NCBI GenBank assembly: GCA_015680685.1
Contig: MNCI01001419.1
Coordinates: forward strand, 94,997 to 158,996
Source of the DNA: Gnetum montanum
Taxonomy: Eukaryota > Streptophyta > Gnetopsida > Gnetales > Gnetaceae
Direction of reading: 5' to 3'
Length of the DNA stretch: 64,000 bases
Shown here: in pieces, positions 1 to 11,285 of the stretch
Numbering within the stretch: position 1 is the stretch's first letter
Layout: each line of letters begins with the position of its first letter
Position numbers and translations under genes: made by a program
Notes under the pieces: generated by a model
The model's database searches: none
Told to the model about the DNA's origin: nothing
Seen by the model: only the letters and a program-made list of their open reading frames with translations

Positions 1-902
1 GATGGAGGAGGTGTTTGTCCTTTGCCAAAAGTCTAGAGTTGATGGACTGAATAAATATAAAAAATCTAAAATCTACCTCAAGGAGCTGCAGATCAAGAAA
101 ATGATGGAGTACATGGAGATTTCCAACCTCTATTACTTAAATCTAGCAATGCTAATCATCAAAATGCTAAGGTTAATATTGAAAAAACAAGTGACGAGCT
201 TGTACATTTTGTACAAGGTAGAGTATAAGTACCATTGGAAACAGCCAATGTTGAACTCAAGGTTCTCAAGGTGAAGTTCACTCATGAAAGATTAACAATA
301 GAGAACCTAAACAAAAGCATGAATGACTACCAGGAGCTACAATATGCAATCAGAGTATTTGACATTGAGCACAAACAATTTGCTACCTAGTTTATAAAAT
401 GTCAAGGAGTTGTTTCCTACAATGCCCTATCCTTGGGATGTTTCCATACCAGTCCACATTGGTGATTCTATGTGGACCATGTAGGATCCTAGGAGTAAGG
501 AGGAGAAGATGAAAGCATTTCTGGATGCTTTTCATATTCTACCAGAAGTTGCAATTATAATCAGACAACCACAACCACAACTTAACCATAATAACCACAT
601 GCACTAGAGGTAGGAGAAGGTTCTTTAGATTCTTAGGAACCTCCACCACCTAGGACCATTAGATTTTCTTCTCATCTTCAAAGCTACCAAAGGAGTTGTT
701 CTACCAATTTTTGTCATGGTGTTCAATTTTATTGTCATGAACATGAAATTTTGTAATGATTGTAAATCCATACACTTGGGTATTTAGTGTTTTTTTGTGT
801 CAATTTATGTCTTAGTTAGTTAATTAATAATCTCATACCTTCCTAAAAATTTGTAAAGAAACTTATTTCTCCTTTGGTTCACTTGAGGAAAAGTTTTCAT
901 TT
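1..902 (+). pseudogene. 3' end of Athila-like extra ORF (copy Z)
   Basis: Decayed coding sequence related to the last part of the extra ORF of element A (about 22060-22760 and 23179-23308). Shared landmarks are a stretch reading LKELQI..MMEYMEISNL (A: LKELQIEEMIEYMELANL), then a proline/tryptophan segment before SKEEKMK. Here SKEEKMK runs straight on into AFLDAFHILPEV, whereas in A an RT fragment sits at that point, so this copy shows the ancestral order. Several in-frame stops and frameshifts. The 5' part of this element lies outside the window. The product has coiled-coil character and no known function. Non-coding DNA with a polypurine tract follows. Confidence 0.7.
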
Positions 903-916
903 AGTCATGGGGGTAA
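903..916 (+). other. 3' polypurine tract of copy Z
   Basis: GTCATGGGGGTAAT lies immediately 5' of the LTR start. The same motif precedes the 3' LTRs of A (23526) and C (35201). In LTR elements this is the primer site for plus-strand DNA synthesis. Confidence 0.65.
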
Positions 917-1780
917 TATGAAGTGTGTTTTTGAGGGTGTGTCGACAGGATGCTATTGACATAATCCTATCAATACAATCCCATTAATGTGGTCATGTTG
1001 ACACATGGTTTTATGCGTTGATGTGATCCCATTGATGCAATGTCTTATTTTGCTTATAAATACATGCTCACCAGCCACATATATGACATCCATTGTTTAG
1101 TATCCTAGAAAATCTCTTGCATTTTATTTGTTTGAAAGTTAGAATATTTTCTATGTACTTATACTAGGAGTGAGAAGTATACAGATCTTTTATCATGCAC
1201 TGGCATACCTAAGCACCTCAGTGTGAATAGAAATAAAGATGAGCTTTCTTCATAAACCTTGCAGCACTTAGTTTAATGTTTAATTAATGGATTTATTATT
1301 TGTGAAATTTCATTTAATTCATTTGATTAATTGATTAATTAGTGATTAATTCATACACATAAGTACAACCATTTTGAGCATACATTAATATTTGGTAATC
1401 TTAGTAGCACTTAACACTTGGTAACCTAGTAACATTGCAATGTGATTCAAGATGTGTATGGTAAATGGGAATGGATGCTTATGATAGGACCAATTAAGAT
1501 ATTAGCTATTATTAGATTAATTAAACATTTAATTACATTATTTATAGCACTTAGATGATTTAAATAATAAATATAAAATGATAAAAATCATATGCCTTAG
1601 TTACACTTAACCCTATCTTTGCACCTCACAAGTGAAACTAAGAAGAAAATGATCATGTTCATTAGATTCACTACGTAGACTTAGTGTACTTAGAGAGCTA
1701 AAGTCTATGGAATTCGATTGGATTGCTTAGTAAACACTGGCGATTTTTATGATTAGATGTAGGAACTACTCGATGCTTGT
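917..1780 (+). repeat. 3' LTR of Athila-like copy Z
   Basis: Long terminal repeat homologous over its length to the LTR at 24900-25746. It holds a U3 array of degenerate 15 bp units (about 940-1040), a TATA box TATAAATA at 1055-1062 and the conserved stretch AGTTAGAATATTTTC near 1139. The exact ends are uncertain by a few bases because the terminal dinucleotides have mutated. It is followed directly by chromovirus gag sequence, so the element was inserted in that gag. Confidence 0.75.
1055..1062 (+). promoter_or_regulatory. LTR TATA box (copy Z)
   Basis: TATAAATA in the U3/R part of the LTR, about 140 bp from its start. Equivalent boxes occur at 25027, 28875, 35364 and 23733 in sister LTRs. 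Confidence 0.6.
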
Positions 1781-2870
1781 CAATTTGGCACTCAAAGCGA
1801 AGAAGAAATTAGGTGCATTCAAAAATAGAAGTAAACAAACTTTTAAAAGGAAGGAGAAAGGATCTATATATAATAAAGGATCCAAGTCTAAATCTAAAGA
1901 CAAGAAGGACAAACAAGATAAGAAGATTGAAGTAGGTGATGAGAAGGATAAAACCAATAAGGACCTAAGTAAGGGAGATAAGGGTTAAGATAGCAACTCA
2001 TCTAAAGTTTAGTGCTTCAAGTGTGGAGAATGGAGACATAAGTAATGAAAACATCTACTTTACAAGGTAGCTAAGGGCAAAGATATGCAAACCATGGAGG
2101 TTGAGGAGACATTCAGCCAAGCTCTTCAGAGAGGTAATGCTAATGCTTCAAAGATTGAAAATATTTCTAAATTAAATTCTTGTACATTCTTGGGGAATGT
2201 AAATAGAGGATATCATCTTGATAGGAAATGGTTGTTTTAGATTGGAGCTAGCTATTTGCTTAGTAGGTGATGGATTCATGTTTTGATTGATGGGAGAGCC
2301 TAAGAAAATGTGATTTCTTCTAGGATAGTTGCTAGATTAGGATTGGTAACTAATCCTTATTTGACATCATATAAGGTGCATTGGTTGTCTAAACATTTGT
2401 CCCAAGAGGTAAGGGAGTAATGTACTTTGAATTTTAAAATTGGATTTTTTCATGATGTTGTGAAGTGTGATGTGCTTCCAATAGATTATGCTAATGTAAT
2501 TCTTGGTAGAACTTGGAATTTTGACAATGGTGCTTAGTTTGATGAAGCAAGAAATGTGTGGAGTGTTGGTAGACCTAATGGAATCCATAATTTGATTCCT
2601 ATCACAACTAAATAAGTGAGACAACAAAAATTAGTTAATGATTTCTTAATCCTTCAAGGAGAGAGGGAATATATTAATCAACATGATGAAACTAGTTTTG
2701 GTTTCATAGTTATGACAACATTTGCTACTGACCATGATGATATGTAGGTTAAACTTCTTAAAAGTGTGCTAGACTTGAAGGAGAAATTTCCAAAGGTGTT
2801 CAAGAAGGAAGATGAAAGGTTTGGTGAAGTGGAGATCAATGAGAAAAGGATTTCTTAGGAATCTCTTATT
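1781..2870 (+). pseudogene. Chromovirus gag C-terminus and protease
   Basis: Starts with NLALKAKKKLG, a Lys-rich gag tail encoded up to about 1985, then a decayed CCHC knuckle (CFKCGEWRHK, with stops) near 2020-2060. From about 2230 comes a retropepsin-like stretch: a degenerate active-site region (LF*IGAS), then the flap-to-C-terminal part ending VILGRTWNFDNGA near 2500-2540, matching the VLLGRPWQFD block of Ty3 proteases. Then comes DLKEKFPKVF, which resembles the start of the RT linker, after which similarity stops. In-frame stops throughout. Confidence 0.7.
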
Positions 2871-3830
2871 GAGTAAGGGAGTGCTCAATACTCAAAAGTT
2901 TCAAAATAAGGAACCAAGAGCTTCATCAAAGAGACCAAGAAATCTTCATAGTCGAAGATGGTGTACATGGCTGATCAAGAAGAGTTCTTAAGTCCTAAGT
3001 TACGGTAGGTGAAAGATCAAGGCCAAAGGAGTGTCAAGGATCAAGGGACTTCTTCAATAAGGATAAAGAACATCACTAGAAGTTATGATACTCATTCCCT
3101 TTGTAATTTTTCTATACCTTGCAACAAGGGAAAGAAGATTCTTTGCCAAGTTGAGGCTATCTCATGGAAGATAGGGAAGTCTTCTAGCCAAGGTATGTGG
3201 AAGAATGATTGTTTGGGTGATAAATCTGATGTTCAAGACATGAAGAAGAATTTTTCTTTTGAGCTGGTACCTCCAAGATGGATTGTAGAAGCTAATGATG
3301 ATTCGTTTGAAGAGAAGAAACCATTGAAGTTGGAGACCTCTATGAGGAATCTTGAAGCTTTAAGATATGATGCGAGTAAACAACCAACCACATGTTAAAG
3401 ATCAAGTTGAACCAAAGATGGATAAGAGAACCCATGATTAGGTAAGTTAGTCTAAGCTTTACCTTGTTGATGGTAATAATGTCTCTTATGTGGAAGCTAG
3501 TGTGTTGGATTCTAGTATTTCACTTCAGCTTGGTAGTTGTTTGTTTCATTGTCATGATGAGCATCATGATCATTGTGATAATTGTGATGATATTTTGAGT
3601 TATGTTGTGCATGATGGAAGCAATGTAACTTTGGATGCCATTGTTGGTAAGAGCAAGACTAATAATGATAATTTTCCTAATGATTATGACTATGATAGTA
3701 GTTATTATGAGAAGATCATTATTGGTGTTGATGTGATCATTAATACTAATGAAATTAATTATCTTAGTTGTGAAATGGATGAATAGTGTGAAGGTAATCT
3801 ACATTATGATTTTGATGATGGAGGAAGGAT
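2871..3830 (+). other. Spacer in place of RT/RNase H/integrase core
   Basis: Between protease and integrase C-terminus the element should carry about 2.5 kb of RT, RNase H and integrase catalytic core. Instead there is about 1 kb with two modest open stretches: 3009-3398, which is Lys/Ser-rich and begins with a repeated KDQG, and 3490-3786, which is rich in His, Asp and Asn. I recognise neither, and no RT or DDE motif is visible on either strand. It may be an internal deletion scar with filler or non-autonomous cargo. Confidence 0.5.
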
Positions 3831-4551
3831 TAGTAAGAGACTTTCTAACATAAAGAAGAAGAAGGTTGAGTTTTTGTATGATAAGGCTTTTCATGTTACA
3901 ACTGGAAAAAGTTCATTTGAGATGAACTATGGGTTTTTTCCAAAGATGGTGGACACTTTTAAGAGCTTTCATTGTGAAGCTCAACTTAGTTTTGAATTTT
4001 GGTAAGAGATGCGGGATCTCCATGCACAAGTAAAATTAAATCTTGAGAATAAGGCTAAAGAGATAGTCCTCAAGAGGACTAAGGATAAGCAGAAACCTAA
4101 TTTTGCTATTGGTGACTTGGTTTGAATGTAATTAAGGAAAAAGCGGTTGAGAGGTATTAACTTCTTCAATTTGAAAGCAACGAAGATGGGGCCTTTCAAA
4201 ACTAAGGATATAATTAATGATAATTTTTTTGAGATTGATTTACCAAATGATGTTGGTATGTCTTTTGTATTTAATGTTTTAAATATTTTGCACTATCTTG
4301 GACCAGTTGATGATGAGACCATACAAGGTAACATTGATAAGTTGAAGGGGACTATTGATCAGTCCAAGCCTTTGGAGGAGAGGAAGACAATTGTACTCAA
4401 GTGGAGGAAAGCTTCTAGCACTTGGGGAGTCAAGAGGCATGAATACTTGATTCATTGGAAGGATCAATCCATTGATGATGCTGTATGGATCCATGAGACC
4501 AAACTTGTTAAGTGGGGGATCACATCTATCCCTACTCTCTTATTCACATGA
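3831..4551 (+). pseudogene. Integrase C-terminus with chromodomain
   Basis: Frame reading VEFLYDKAFHVTTGKSSFE..YGFFPK matches the end of the Ty3 integrase core (AEFAYN..HSSTGMSPFE..YG). A GPY/F-like module follows (KMGPFKTKDII..NFFEIDLP, about 4188-4245). A chromodomain ends the protein: EYLIHWKDQSIDDAVWIHE, about 4440-4500, with the aromatic W residues in place. Known chromovirus chromodomains steer integration toward marked chromatin. Stops near 4004 and 4125 inactivate it. Confidence 0.75.
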
Positions 4552-4562
4552 ATTCACTTTTT

Positions 4563-4580
4563 GAAGGATGGGAGAGCTGG
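4563..4580 (+). other. Polypurine tract of chromovirus
   Basis: Purine-rich GAAGGATGGGAGAGCTGG abuts the LTR start TGTAGGAACACC, where a Ty3 element carries its plus-strand primer. Confidence 0.55.
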
Positions 4581-5540
4581 TGTAGGAACACCTCTTTCAA
4601 TTTTCTTGTGTTTGTCCTACAAGTTATTTTTGTAGGTTTTTGCACTTGTATGAGACTTGGACAAGTGTTTCCTATTTTTGTGTCTTCTTATGTTGATTTT
4701 TTATGATGAAGATTCTTAGATGTTTTGTCATGTTTGGAGATGTTTTGGCTTATTTTGAGAAGTTTAGGGGATTCTAGGGCCTATGGGAGCTTGTTTAGAG
4801 GCATTTGAAGGTTTCAGGAATTAAAACAAGAATTTTTATTTTTGGCACCTACAAGATAGATGTCTAAGTAGAAAGATAGATGTCTCCCATTAGATGTCTA
4901 ATTATGAGTATAGATGTCTATGGACCAAAGTAGATGTCTACAAAAAATAGTAGACATATCACCCAAAAGTAGGTCTTTCATAGTAGACATATAAGTAAAA
5001 TTAGAGATGTCTAAGATGGCAAGGGAATGATCTCTAACATTGCATTTCAATTGGAAAACATTTGAAAGACTCTAGATCCTTTTGAAAGATATTTAGAAAG
5101 GCAAATAGAAAGCTTCCTAGGGTTTGGGATCTCTATAATTATGTACTTATCTATCCATGAGAAAGAAGAAAAGCTTGTATGTAAGGAGAAAGTGCTTGTA
5201 TGCTCAAGGAGGGAGAGAGAACGCTGTTGAGAGTGGAGAGTTGGGCAAGAGAGAGTGGGTTAGTATGTTAGATGAGTATAATTGGTGATTGCAACTCCAA
5301 GATCAACTTGTGATGTGTTGATCTATGTGTTCAATTCTCTTGTATCTCACTTGTGAGTTGAGCTCTTTGTTCTAGGCTAGGAAAGAGATTTCTATTAGTT
5401 GTGTCTTGCATTGAGAATAACAATTGTATGGTTGTAGAGGCTCATGCTCTGCAATATCGGTTGTGTGTGAGAGATTTTGAATGCTTTTGGATTTTGTGAA
5501 CCCTATTATAATCTTCCAATAAATTAATTGAAGATAGCTA
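4581..5540 (+). repeat. 3' LTR of chromovirus
   Basis: Direct relative of the LTR at 10023-10970; both begin TGTAGGAACACCTCTTT and end near CCAATAAAT..ATTGAAGATA. The U3 (4855-5015) holds many copies of TAGATGTCTA or its reverse complement at about 20 bp spacing. The 3' boundary is set only by where the two copies diverge. Confidence 0.75.
4855..5015 (+). repeat. U3 array of TAGATGTCTA / TAGACATCTA motifs
   Basis: About eight copies of a 10 bp motif in both orientations, roughly every 15-25 bp. The equivalent array lies at 10280-10445 in the other chromovirus LTR. Position in U3 suggests transcription-factor sites; function is inferred. Confidence 0.6.
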
Positions 5541-7150
5541 GTTTTCTTGATTTCTATAATATAATTTTATCTTTGCATAATATCTGTATTTAGTGCATTA
5601 AATATGATTTAATTATTAGAGTGAACCTACTCCACTTTTCTTCTTAATGAGTTAAATGTGAAGTTGCAAACACCTTACTCAATGTTATTATGTAAATTTG
5701 ATTTATTATTTTTAGAAGTAAAATGCTTATGCCAATTTATTATATACACTTATAGCTTACACATCTCAAGGTAAGCCAAATTCTCTAAAGTAGTTCTTAA
5801 GGATTCATATGACCATAGTTGGTATTTTCAAGGGATTCAATGGTTGAGAAAATGACATATCTATTGGAAGGATGTATAGCAAAATCCTAAGCATATTCAC
5901 TAACTAGTCAAGAAAAAGGTTTAACACAAATGTAGACAATTGTAAAAGGCAAGAGATAATTCTCATTAAGGATCTTATAATACCAATTACACCTCATAGT
6001 TATGAAATAACATCATTTAAAAATACAATAGTGATAAACAACCCTAAGCATTTTTTCATTCTCAAATAAGTCCTCATATGGATCTTTCTTCTTGCTCTAA
6101 TGCTTTTAGTTCTCCTTTTATGGTTTTAATATTCTCCTATTTAATATACAATAAAAATATAATTGAGAAAGAGATCTAAGGAAAATAAATCTACCATGTT
6201 AATAAATTAAATTAATTCTCCTTGTAATAACACGAGGTGAATTAATATTCTATCAACTACAAATTACAAGCATTAACCATAGTTATAGTATCTGCATCTT
6301 GTATTTTTTGGTTACCCAAGTGAAAGTAGGAAAAATCATTATTCTTAACTTGTATCACTTGAGAATATTTTGTTTACCTAATTTCAAGAGTAGAAATTAA
6401 ATAAAGAAAGAAAAATAGATAAAATAAGGAATAAAATAAAGGTTAAGAAGCTTCCTATTCTTTATTTATCTCTAGGGCCAATGAATGTAGTTGTAGTTCT
6501 CCCATTAAGAAAATATGGCAAGATGACAATTTTCTAGATGGTAAAGCTTGATCTTGCTACTTAACTTCTTTCAAGGAAATTAACTTCAATAGTTTGGTAA
6601 CTTAGAAAAACTAAATATCATACCCAATATAATTCAGGGTCTTCAAAGAAGGATGTTTATGGGTTTAATTCTACTTAGGCAATGTTGAGTTATAAAGGTC
6701 TAATTTGATTACATGTCTTGGAATGTACCTATATTTTAATTATTTTAGATTCCAATATGCAAATAAACAAAAATAAAAATAAAAAATATAGGTATTTTCT
6801 TAGGATAAGGCTAGCATAATGAGGATGATTTTTATTATTTACCGAGTAAAGCATTTTTCAACCCAACGCCTATCCTAATTTATAGATATTACTTTCGTTG
6901 AATAATGGTGTGCATAGAACATTTAAATAGTTATTTAGAGACACAATTACCACCATAAATCTAGAGCTTATATAATTTACCATAGCAAAATTAAAGAGGA
7001 TAACCATCAAGGTATGGATGGATAGGTGATCTCTAATAACTACCTAAAACTAAAGCTAATGGCTGAGAACACAGAATAGGAAATCACTTTAAATTGCCGG
7101 AGTCGATGTCTAGCCAAGCCAGGGAACTCAGCCACCAGGCAGTGCAATAA
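5541..7150. other. No recognisable feature
   Basis: AT-rich DNA with short open stretches only. I see no protein motif, RNA gene or obvious repeat on either strand. Probably decayed transposon or intergenic sequence. Confidence 0.4.
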
Positions 7151-7253
7151 AAGATGGTTGGAGTTGAAATCAGAACAAACAAGTAAAAAAGAAGAAATAA
7201 AAGCAGTGCAGCAAACATCAAGAAAAAGCAGTGCAGCAACCATTGCCTCGATA

Positions 7254-7662
7254 ATGATGCTGATATTCTTCGTGATAGCAGTAGCAGCGGTGCAGGTGAG
7301 GGTGCAGGGGCAGGTGCTGCTGCAGGCATTTAACTGGGCATGGCCACGAGTGGGTCATGTCCTTGGTACAATGTCATTGCCAAACTAGCCGACGACGCGG
7401 CCGCAGCAGGTGTAATGGACGTGTGGTTCCCACCACCATCGTAGAGCGTGGCAGCGTAGGGGTATCTTCTGGGCCAACTCTACAACCTCGACGCCTCCAA
7501 GTACAGCACCGTCAGTCATGTGCGCTCCACCATCTCGACACTGAAAAACAAAATAATACGAGCGGGGGGTGTCGGACATCTTCATCAATCATAGGACAGG
7601 ATCGAAGCCACATCATTCATTGCTCGGATTGCACTATCTATGTAGTGGCAGGATTATAGTTA
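7254..7662 (+). pseudogene. Alpha-amylase (GH13) pseudogene, N-terminal part
   Basis: Alpha-amylase hydrolyses starch and in plants is often secreted. Here an ATG at 7254 opens a signal-peptide-like stretch (MMLIFFVIAVAAVQVRVQG), then QVLLQAFNW, the mature N-terminus of plant amylases. After a frameshift, from 7364, comes WYNVIAKLADDAAAAGV, then VWFPPPS, SVAA, GYLLGQLYNLDASKY. After another shift, at 7575, comes DIFINHRT, the conserved DIVINHRT block. Stops at 7442 and 7457 both fall where the family has Gln, so each is CAG to TAG. No intron is visible. Similarity ends near 7660, well before the catalytic Asp/Glu region. Locally GC-rich compared with the surroundings. An upstream in-frame ATG at 7158 adds 32 unrelated residues. 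Dead gene; identity fairly secure. Confidence 0.85.
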
Positions 7663-8944
7663 TGGTTTAAACTTAGATTCAATAAATGATATTTTAACTA
7701 TGAAAAGGATTACTTGTAAAACTATGAATATTTGGAATAAACATTCCATGTTCAATTCTTTCTTGCTCAGCTTTATTACAATGAACATTTATAATATACC
7801 TTAATCATAAACACTTTTTCAAAATCATGAACTCATGTGGGACAAATACTATGTGCAAGTTGCCCATACTCTACCACGCTTTCGTCGCCCATACTCCACT
7901 ACGAACTCCTGCTTACTTTGTTCAGAAGAATGAAGATGTTTGTTCCTCGATAGTGATTTTGCTCAAACGATTGAAGGTGTTTGTTCCTAGTTACTACCAC
8001 ATCACCCAAATTTTTCTATACTTGGCCCTAGTTTTACACAAGCTTTGTGCTAACTGCCTAAAACATATGTATATTTTCTCTATTTATTTTCTAGAGTTTC
8101 AAATTTAGATTTTTATGTTCCTGTTAGAATGATGTAGTGGTTGCAATTTCATAGGTAGTAGCCCTAATTTTGAAGTCAAATTTTATTTGATTGACCTAAT
8201 TTCTAGCCTTCACCTTGTCAATTTTCTAGGCATCAGATAACTAAATTTTCCATTGTATATGACGATGAGATACTAGTTGCCCCTCTCATAAAATAGAAAA
8301 TTTTGTTAAAGAAATTTTGAAGCAAAGGGGTCTCAATGTAAGTAAATCTTTAGGTTTTAGTTTCAAAAATACATTTACCATTTCTTTGTAAGTAGGGATT
8401 TTTCTAAGAATGAATTTTTTAAAAATACATAATTGTTAAATATATTTGGTGGCATGTTGAATAATGAAACTATTAAATAATGTCTTTGCACTTGTGGCAG
8501 AATTTATCATATCCTTTTGTTTGTTTAACTCTATCTAGAATGAAGAAATGGTTATGATTTCTACGTTGAAACATTGTTCAAGTATAGGTTCCCACGAAAC
8601 AAAACTTATTAAGTGGCAACATAATGTCTAATAATTTAGACATTATTAAAGACTAAAATTGAACAAATTTTTAAATATGACATTATTAATAAAATAGGTC
8701 AATAACTATTAGAATGGACAAATTTTTTATCTTCTCATTTGCAATGGCCTTGCTAGATTTCTTCAATCTTGATCATTTACTTTTAGAGGAATTTAGGATA
8801 ACTCTTGCATTGATTTTCTTTTATGTTCTTATGAAGACATTGAATTTATTAAAGAGTTGAAAATTAGGAATGATTTAGTAGAGTCTTGCCATCATCATCT
8901 AGAGCTTTTGTTGTAAATTTAATTTTTTCTCAAACAACAAAAAA
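7663..8944. other. No recognisable gene
   Basis: AT-rich DNA. The longest open stretch (7827-8108, 93 codons) has no recognisable motif. Around 8220-8700 some phrases faintly resemble decayed copia polymerase, but nothing convincing. Unassigned. Confidence 0.4.
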
Positions 8945-9115
8945 TAAAATGGATCATCACCTATATGCTCAATGCACATCTCACAAAGGCAGGGTCCTAG
9001 GAGTGTCAATAGATGAGCAAACATTTAACATCTTTCAAGTTTCTACACCCAAACTCAAACTGAGATCATATGACTTGAGAAACAACCACCTTACCATCAC
9101 TTCAAGTGGTGGTTC
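8945..9115 (-). repeat. SINE-like repeat, family X
   Basis: On the minus strand it reads ACCACCACTTGAAGTGATGG, then GGTAAGGTGG (A-box-like) and CAGTTTGAGTTTGG (B-box-like). Relatives with the same order lie at about 52565-52735 and 63185-63341 on the plus strand. Length near 170 bp and internal pol III-type boxes fit a tRNA-derived SINE. Confidence 0.55.
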
Positions 9116-9129
9116 CTTCAAAATATAAA

Positions 9130-9333
9130 AAATAGAAATAGAAAAACAAATTTATACAAAGTTATCCTAGAGGTGGGGTGTATTACAACTCAAAGTAAGT
9201 GAAACATAGGAACACCCCAAGATATAGAGCCCAATTAGAACTTTATATAACTTAGAATTAGCCACAAGAATTGAACTCATGACCTCAAGCTTTTAAATCA
9301 AGTGTCTTACCAAATCAAGTCATTCCAAAAGTC
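9130..9333 (-). repeat. tRNA-derived SINE-like repeat
   Basis: Minus strand carries GATTTGGTAAGACACTTG (A-box region) and GTCATGAGTTCAATTCTTG (B-box region), the usual head of Au-type plant SINEs, and ends in a T-rich run. Near-identical short direct repeats (TCAAAATATA / TCAAAAATATA) flank it at about 9118 and 9334. Non-autonomous; would need a LINE partner. Confidence 0.55.
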
Positions 9334-9669
9334 AAAAATATAATGGATGTAACACATAAAAAAATGGATTCCTGAAAGATAGCATAAGGAGTTGATAAAT
9401 TTTACTTATAGCTACTAAGCAAGTTGTACGTACAAACAAGAAGGTGTTAGAAGACATGGTTTGATGAAAACCGCTTTTAGGCTAGATTAAATATAAAGAA
9501 TGCAAAATAAGAATAACAGATAAAGTTTAGTTAAGGCATATAACTGCTTGATTAGAACCAAGAAGAGGAAATTTATTTAAGAGCAACAATGATATTTTAC
9601 TTATACTATTAAAAAGGAACCTAGATAATTCTAATAGTATTTTCATCATAACTTCTCTTCATAATTTAA

Positions 9670-10022
9670 TTATTCTTTTGAAGATATTTGCTTGTTTTAC
9701 AATAACTATTTATAATAGGTATAACTTCCACTTTGTAGGTACCAATATTCAAATAATAAATTCATTTAAATATTTGGATCTTATTTATATGAACAATTAC
9801 ATGTGGGAGAAGTGCATCAAAGAAAAAATAGCAAGAGGTTTTAAGGCTCTATATGATTTCAAAAATAGGTGTAAGGATTTAGGCCTTTGGGTTTAAAAGG
9901 TTAAAAAACAAATTTTTAAAACTATCATCTATCCTATTGTATTGTATGGATGTGTTGTTTGGGGACTTGGAGTCGGTGCTAAACTTTGAAAATATATTGA
10001 AAGAGTGTGAAAAGTTTTTTGG
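9670..10022 (+). pseudogene. LINE reverse transcriptase fragment
   Basis: Decayed C-terminal part of a non-LTR reverse transcriptase. It reads FHFVGTNIQIINSFKYLDLIY (usual FKYLGI block), GFKALYDF, then IFKTIIYPIVLYGCVVWG, the PVLLYGCEVWG block conserved after the LINE RT. One stop at about 9894. Upstream RT motifs are too decayed to see. It ends where the chromovirus LTR begins at 10023, so the LTR element probably landed in it. A different LINE type from the GC-rich copy at 38576. Confidence 0.65.
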
Positions 10023-10970
10023 TGTAGGAACACCTCTTTTGATTTTCTTATGTTTTTCCTACAAGTTGTTTTTGTAGGTTTTTGAGCTTGAAGGAGACTT
10101 GAACTAGTGTGTCTTCTTATGTTGAGTTTTTATAATGAATAATTTTGGATGTTTTGGTACATTTGTAGGTGTTTTTAGCTTATTTTGATGTGTTTATGGG
10201 GGTTTTAGAGCCTATGGAAACTTTCTTGGAGGTATTTGAAGGTTCTAGGTATCAAAATAAGCATTTTTATTTTTGGCACCTATAGGATAGATGTCTAACT
10301 AGAAAGATTGACATCTCACCTTAGTGTCTAATTAGAAGTATAGACATATATGGACCAAAATAGATGTCTACCAAACATAGTAGACATCTTACCTGAAAGC
10401 AAGGCTTTCTTAGTAGATGTCTAAGAAAAACCAAAGACATCTAAGATGGCAAGGAAAAAAGCTCTAAAATGGCATTTTGATTGAAAAACATTTGAAAATC
10501 TTTAGATCCTTGTGAGAAACATCTACGAAGGTAAATAGAAAGCTTTCTAGGATTTGAAATATCTATAATTATGTATGTATCCATCCATGATAAAAGAGGA
10601 GAGCTAGTATGTAAAAAAAGAGAGCTTGTATGTCAAAGGAGTGAGAGAGAATGCTCTTGAACGTAGAAAGCTGGGTAAGAAAGCATGGGTAAGCACATTG
10701 GGTGAGTGCAATTGGTAATTGCAACTTCAAGATAAACTTGTAGTATGTTGGTCTATGTATTTAATTCTCTTGTATCTCATTTGTGAGTTGAGATCTTAAT
10801 TCTGAGTTGTAAGAGATATTTATATTCGTTGTGTCTTGCATTGAGAACAACAATTGTGTGCTTGTAGAGCCTCATACTTTGCAATATCTATTGATTGTGA
10901 TAGGTTTTTGATACTTGTGGGTTGTGTAAACTCTATTGTAATATTCCAATAAATATATTGAAGATACCTA
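10023..10970 (+). repeat. 5' LTR of second chromovirus (D)
   Basis: Same family as 4581-5540, starting TGTAGGAACACC. U3 motif array TAGATGTCTA/TAGACATCT at 10280-10445. Followed by gag sequence in the same orientation, so it is a 5' LTR. The 3' boundary is approximate. Confidence 0.75.
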
Positions 10971-11285
10971 GAGAAAAGTTATTCTATCTATTGGAGTTTC
11001 ATAGCTAGGTAGAGATGGAGTAGATGAAGGGGAAGGTTAATCTAGCTATGGGAGTATAGAAAACCATTAGCCAAGGATTCCAATCTGAGGGAATCCTATT
11101 CCTCAAATAAGAACTCCAAGGGCTCCAACAGTGTTCAATACTTCTTAGAGAAAGCTTGACAATGAAGATGAGGCAAGGCTTGCTAGATCATTCAAAAATA
11201 ATTTAAGACTTCCATATGTAGAGTTTAATAATTTTAATGGTGTAGATGACGCCAATGCTTTTGCAAGGTAGCTAAAGATACTTAA
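10971..11285 (+). pseudogene. Chromovirus D gag, first part
   Basis: Frame reading IPIPQIRTPRAP, then LDNEDEARLARSF and LPYVEFNNFNGVDDANAFA, typical of the start of the Ty3 gag capsid region. It is interrupted at 11285 by element A; the same frame resumes at 24495. Target duplication CTTAA (11281-11285) against CTTAT (24495-24499). Confidence 0.7.

Larger units (their letters stand above)
1781..5540 (+). mobile_element. Chromodomain Ty3 element, 5' end replaced, RT core missing
   Basis: Part of a chromovirus-type Ty3/gypsy element. In order it holds the gag C-terminus and zinc knuckle, a retropepsin, a roughly 1 kb spacer without RT or RNase H, the integrase C-terminus with GPY/F-like module and chromodomain, and a 3' LTR from 4581. 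The first half of gag is absent because the sequence starts at the insertion point of copy Z. Many stop codons mark it as dead. A related chromovirus begins at 10023. Confidence 0.75.
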
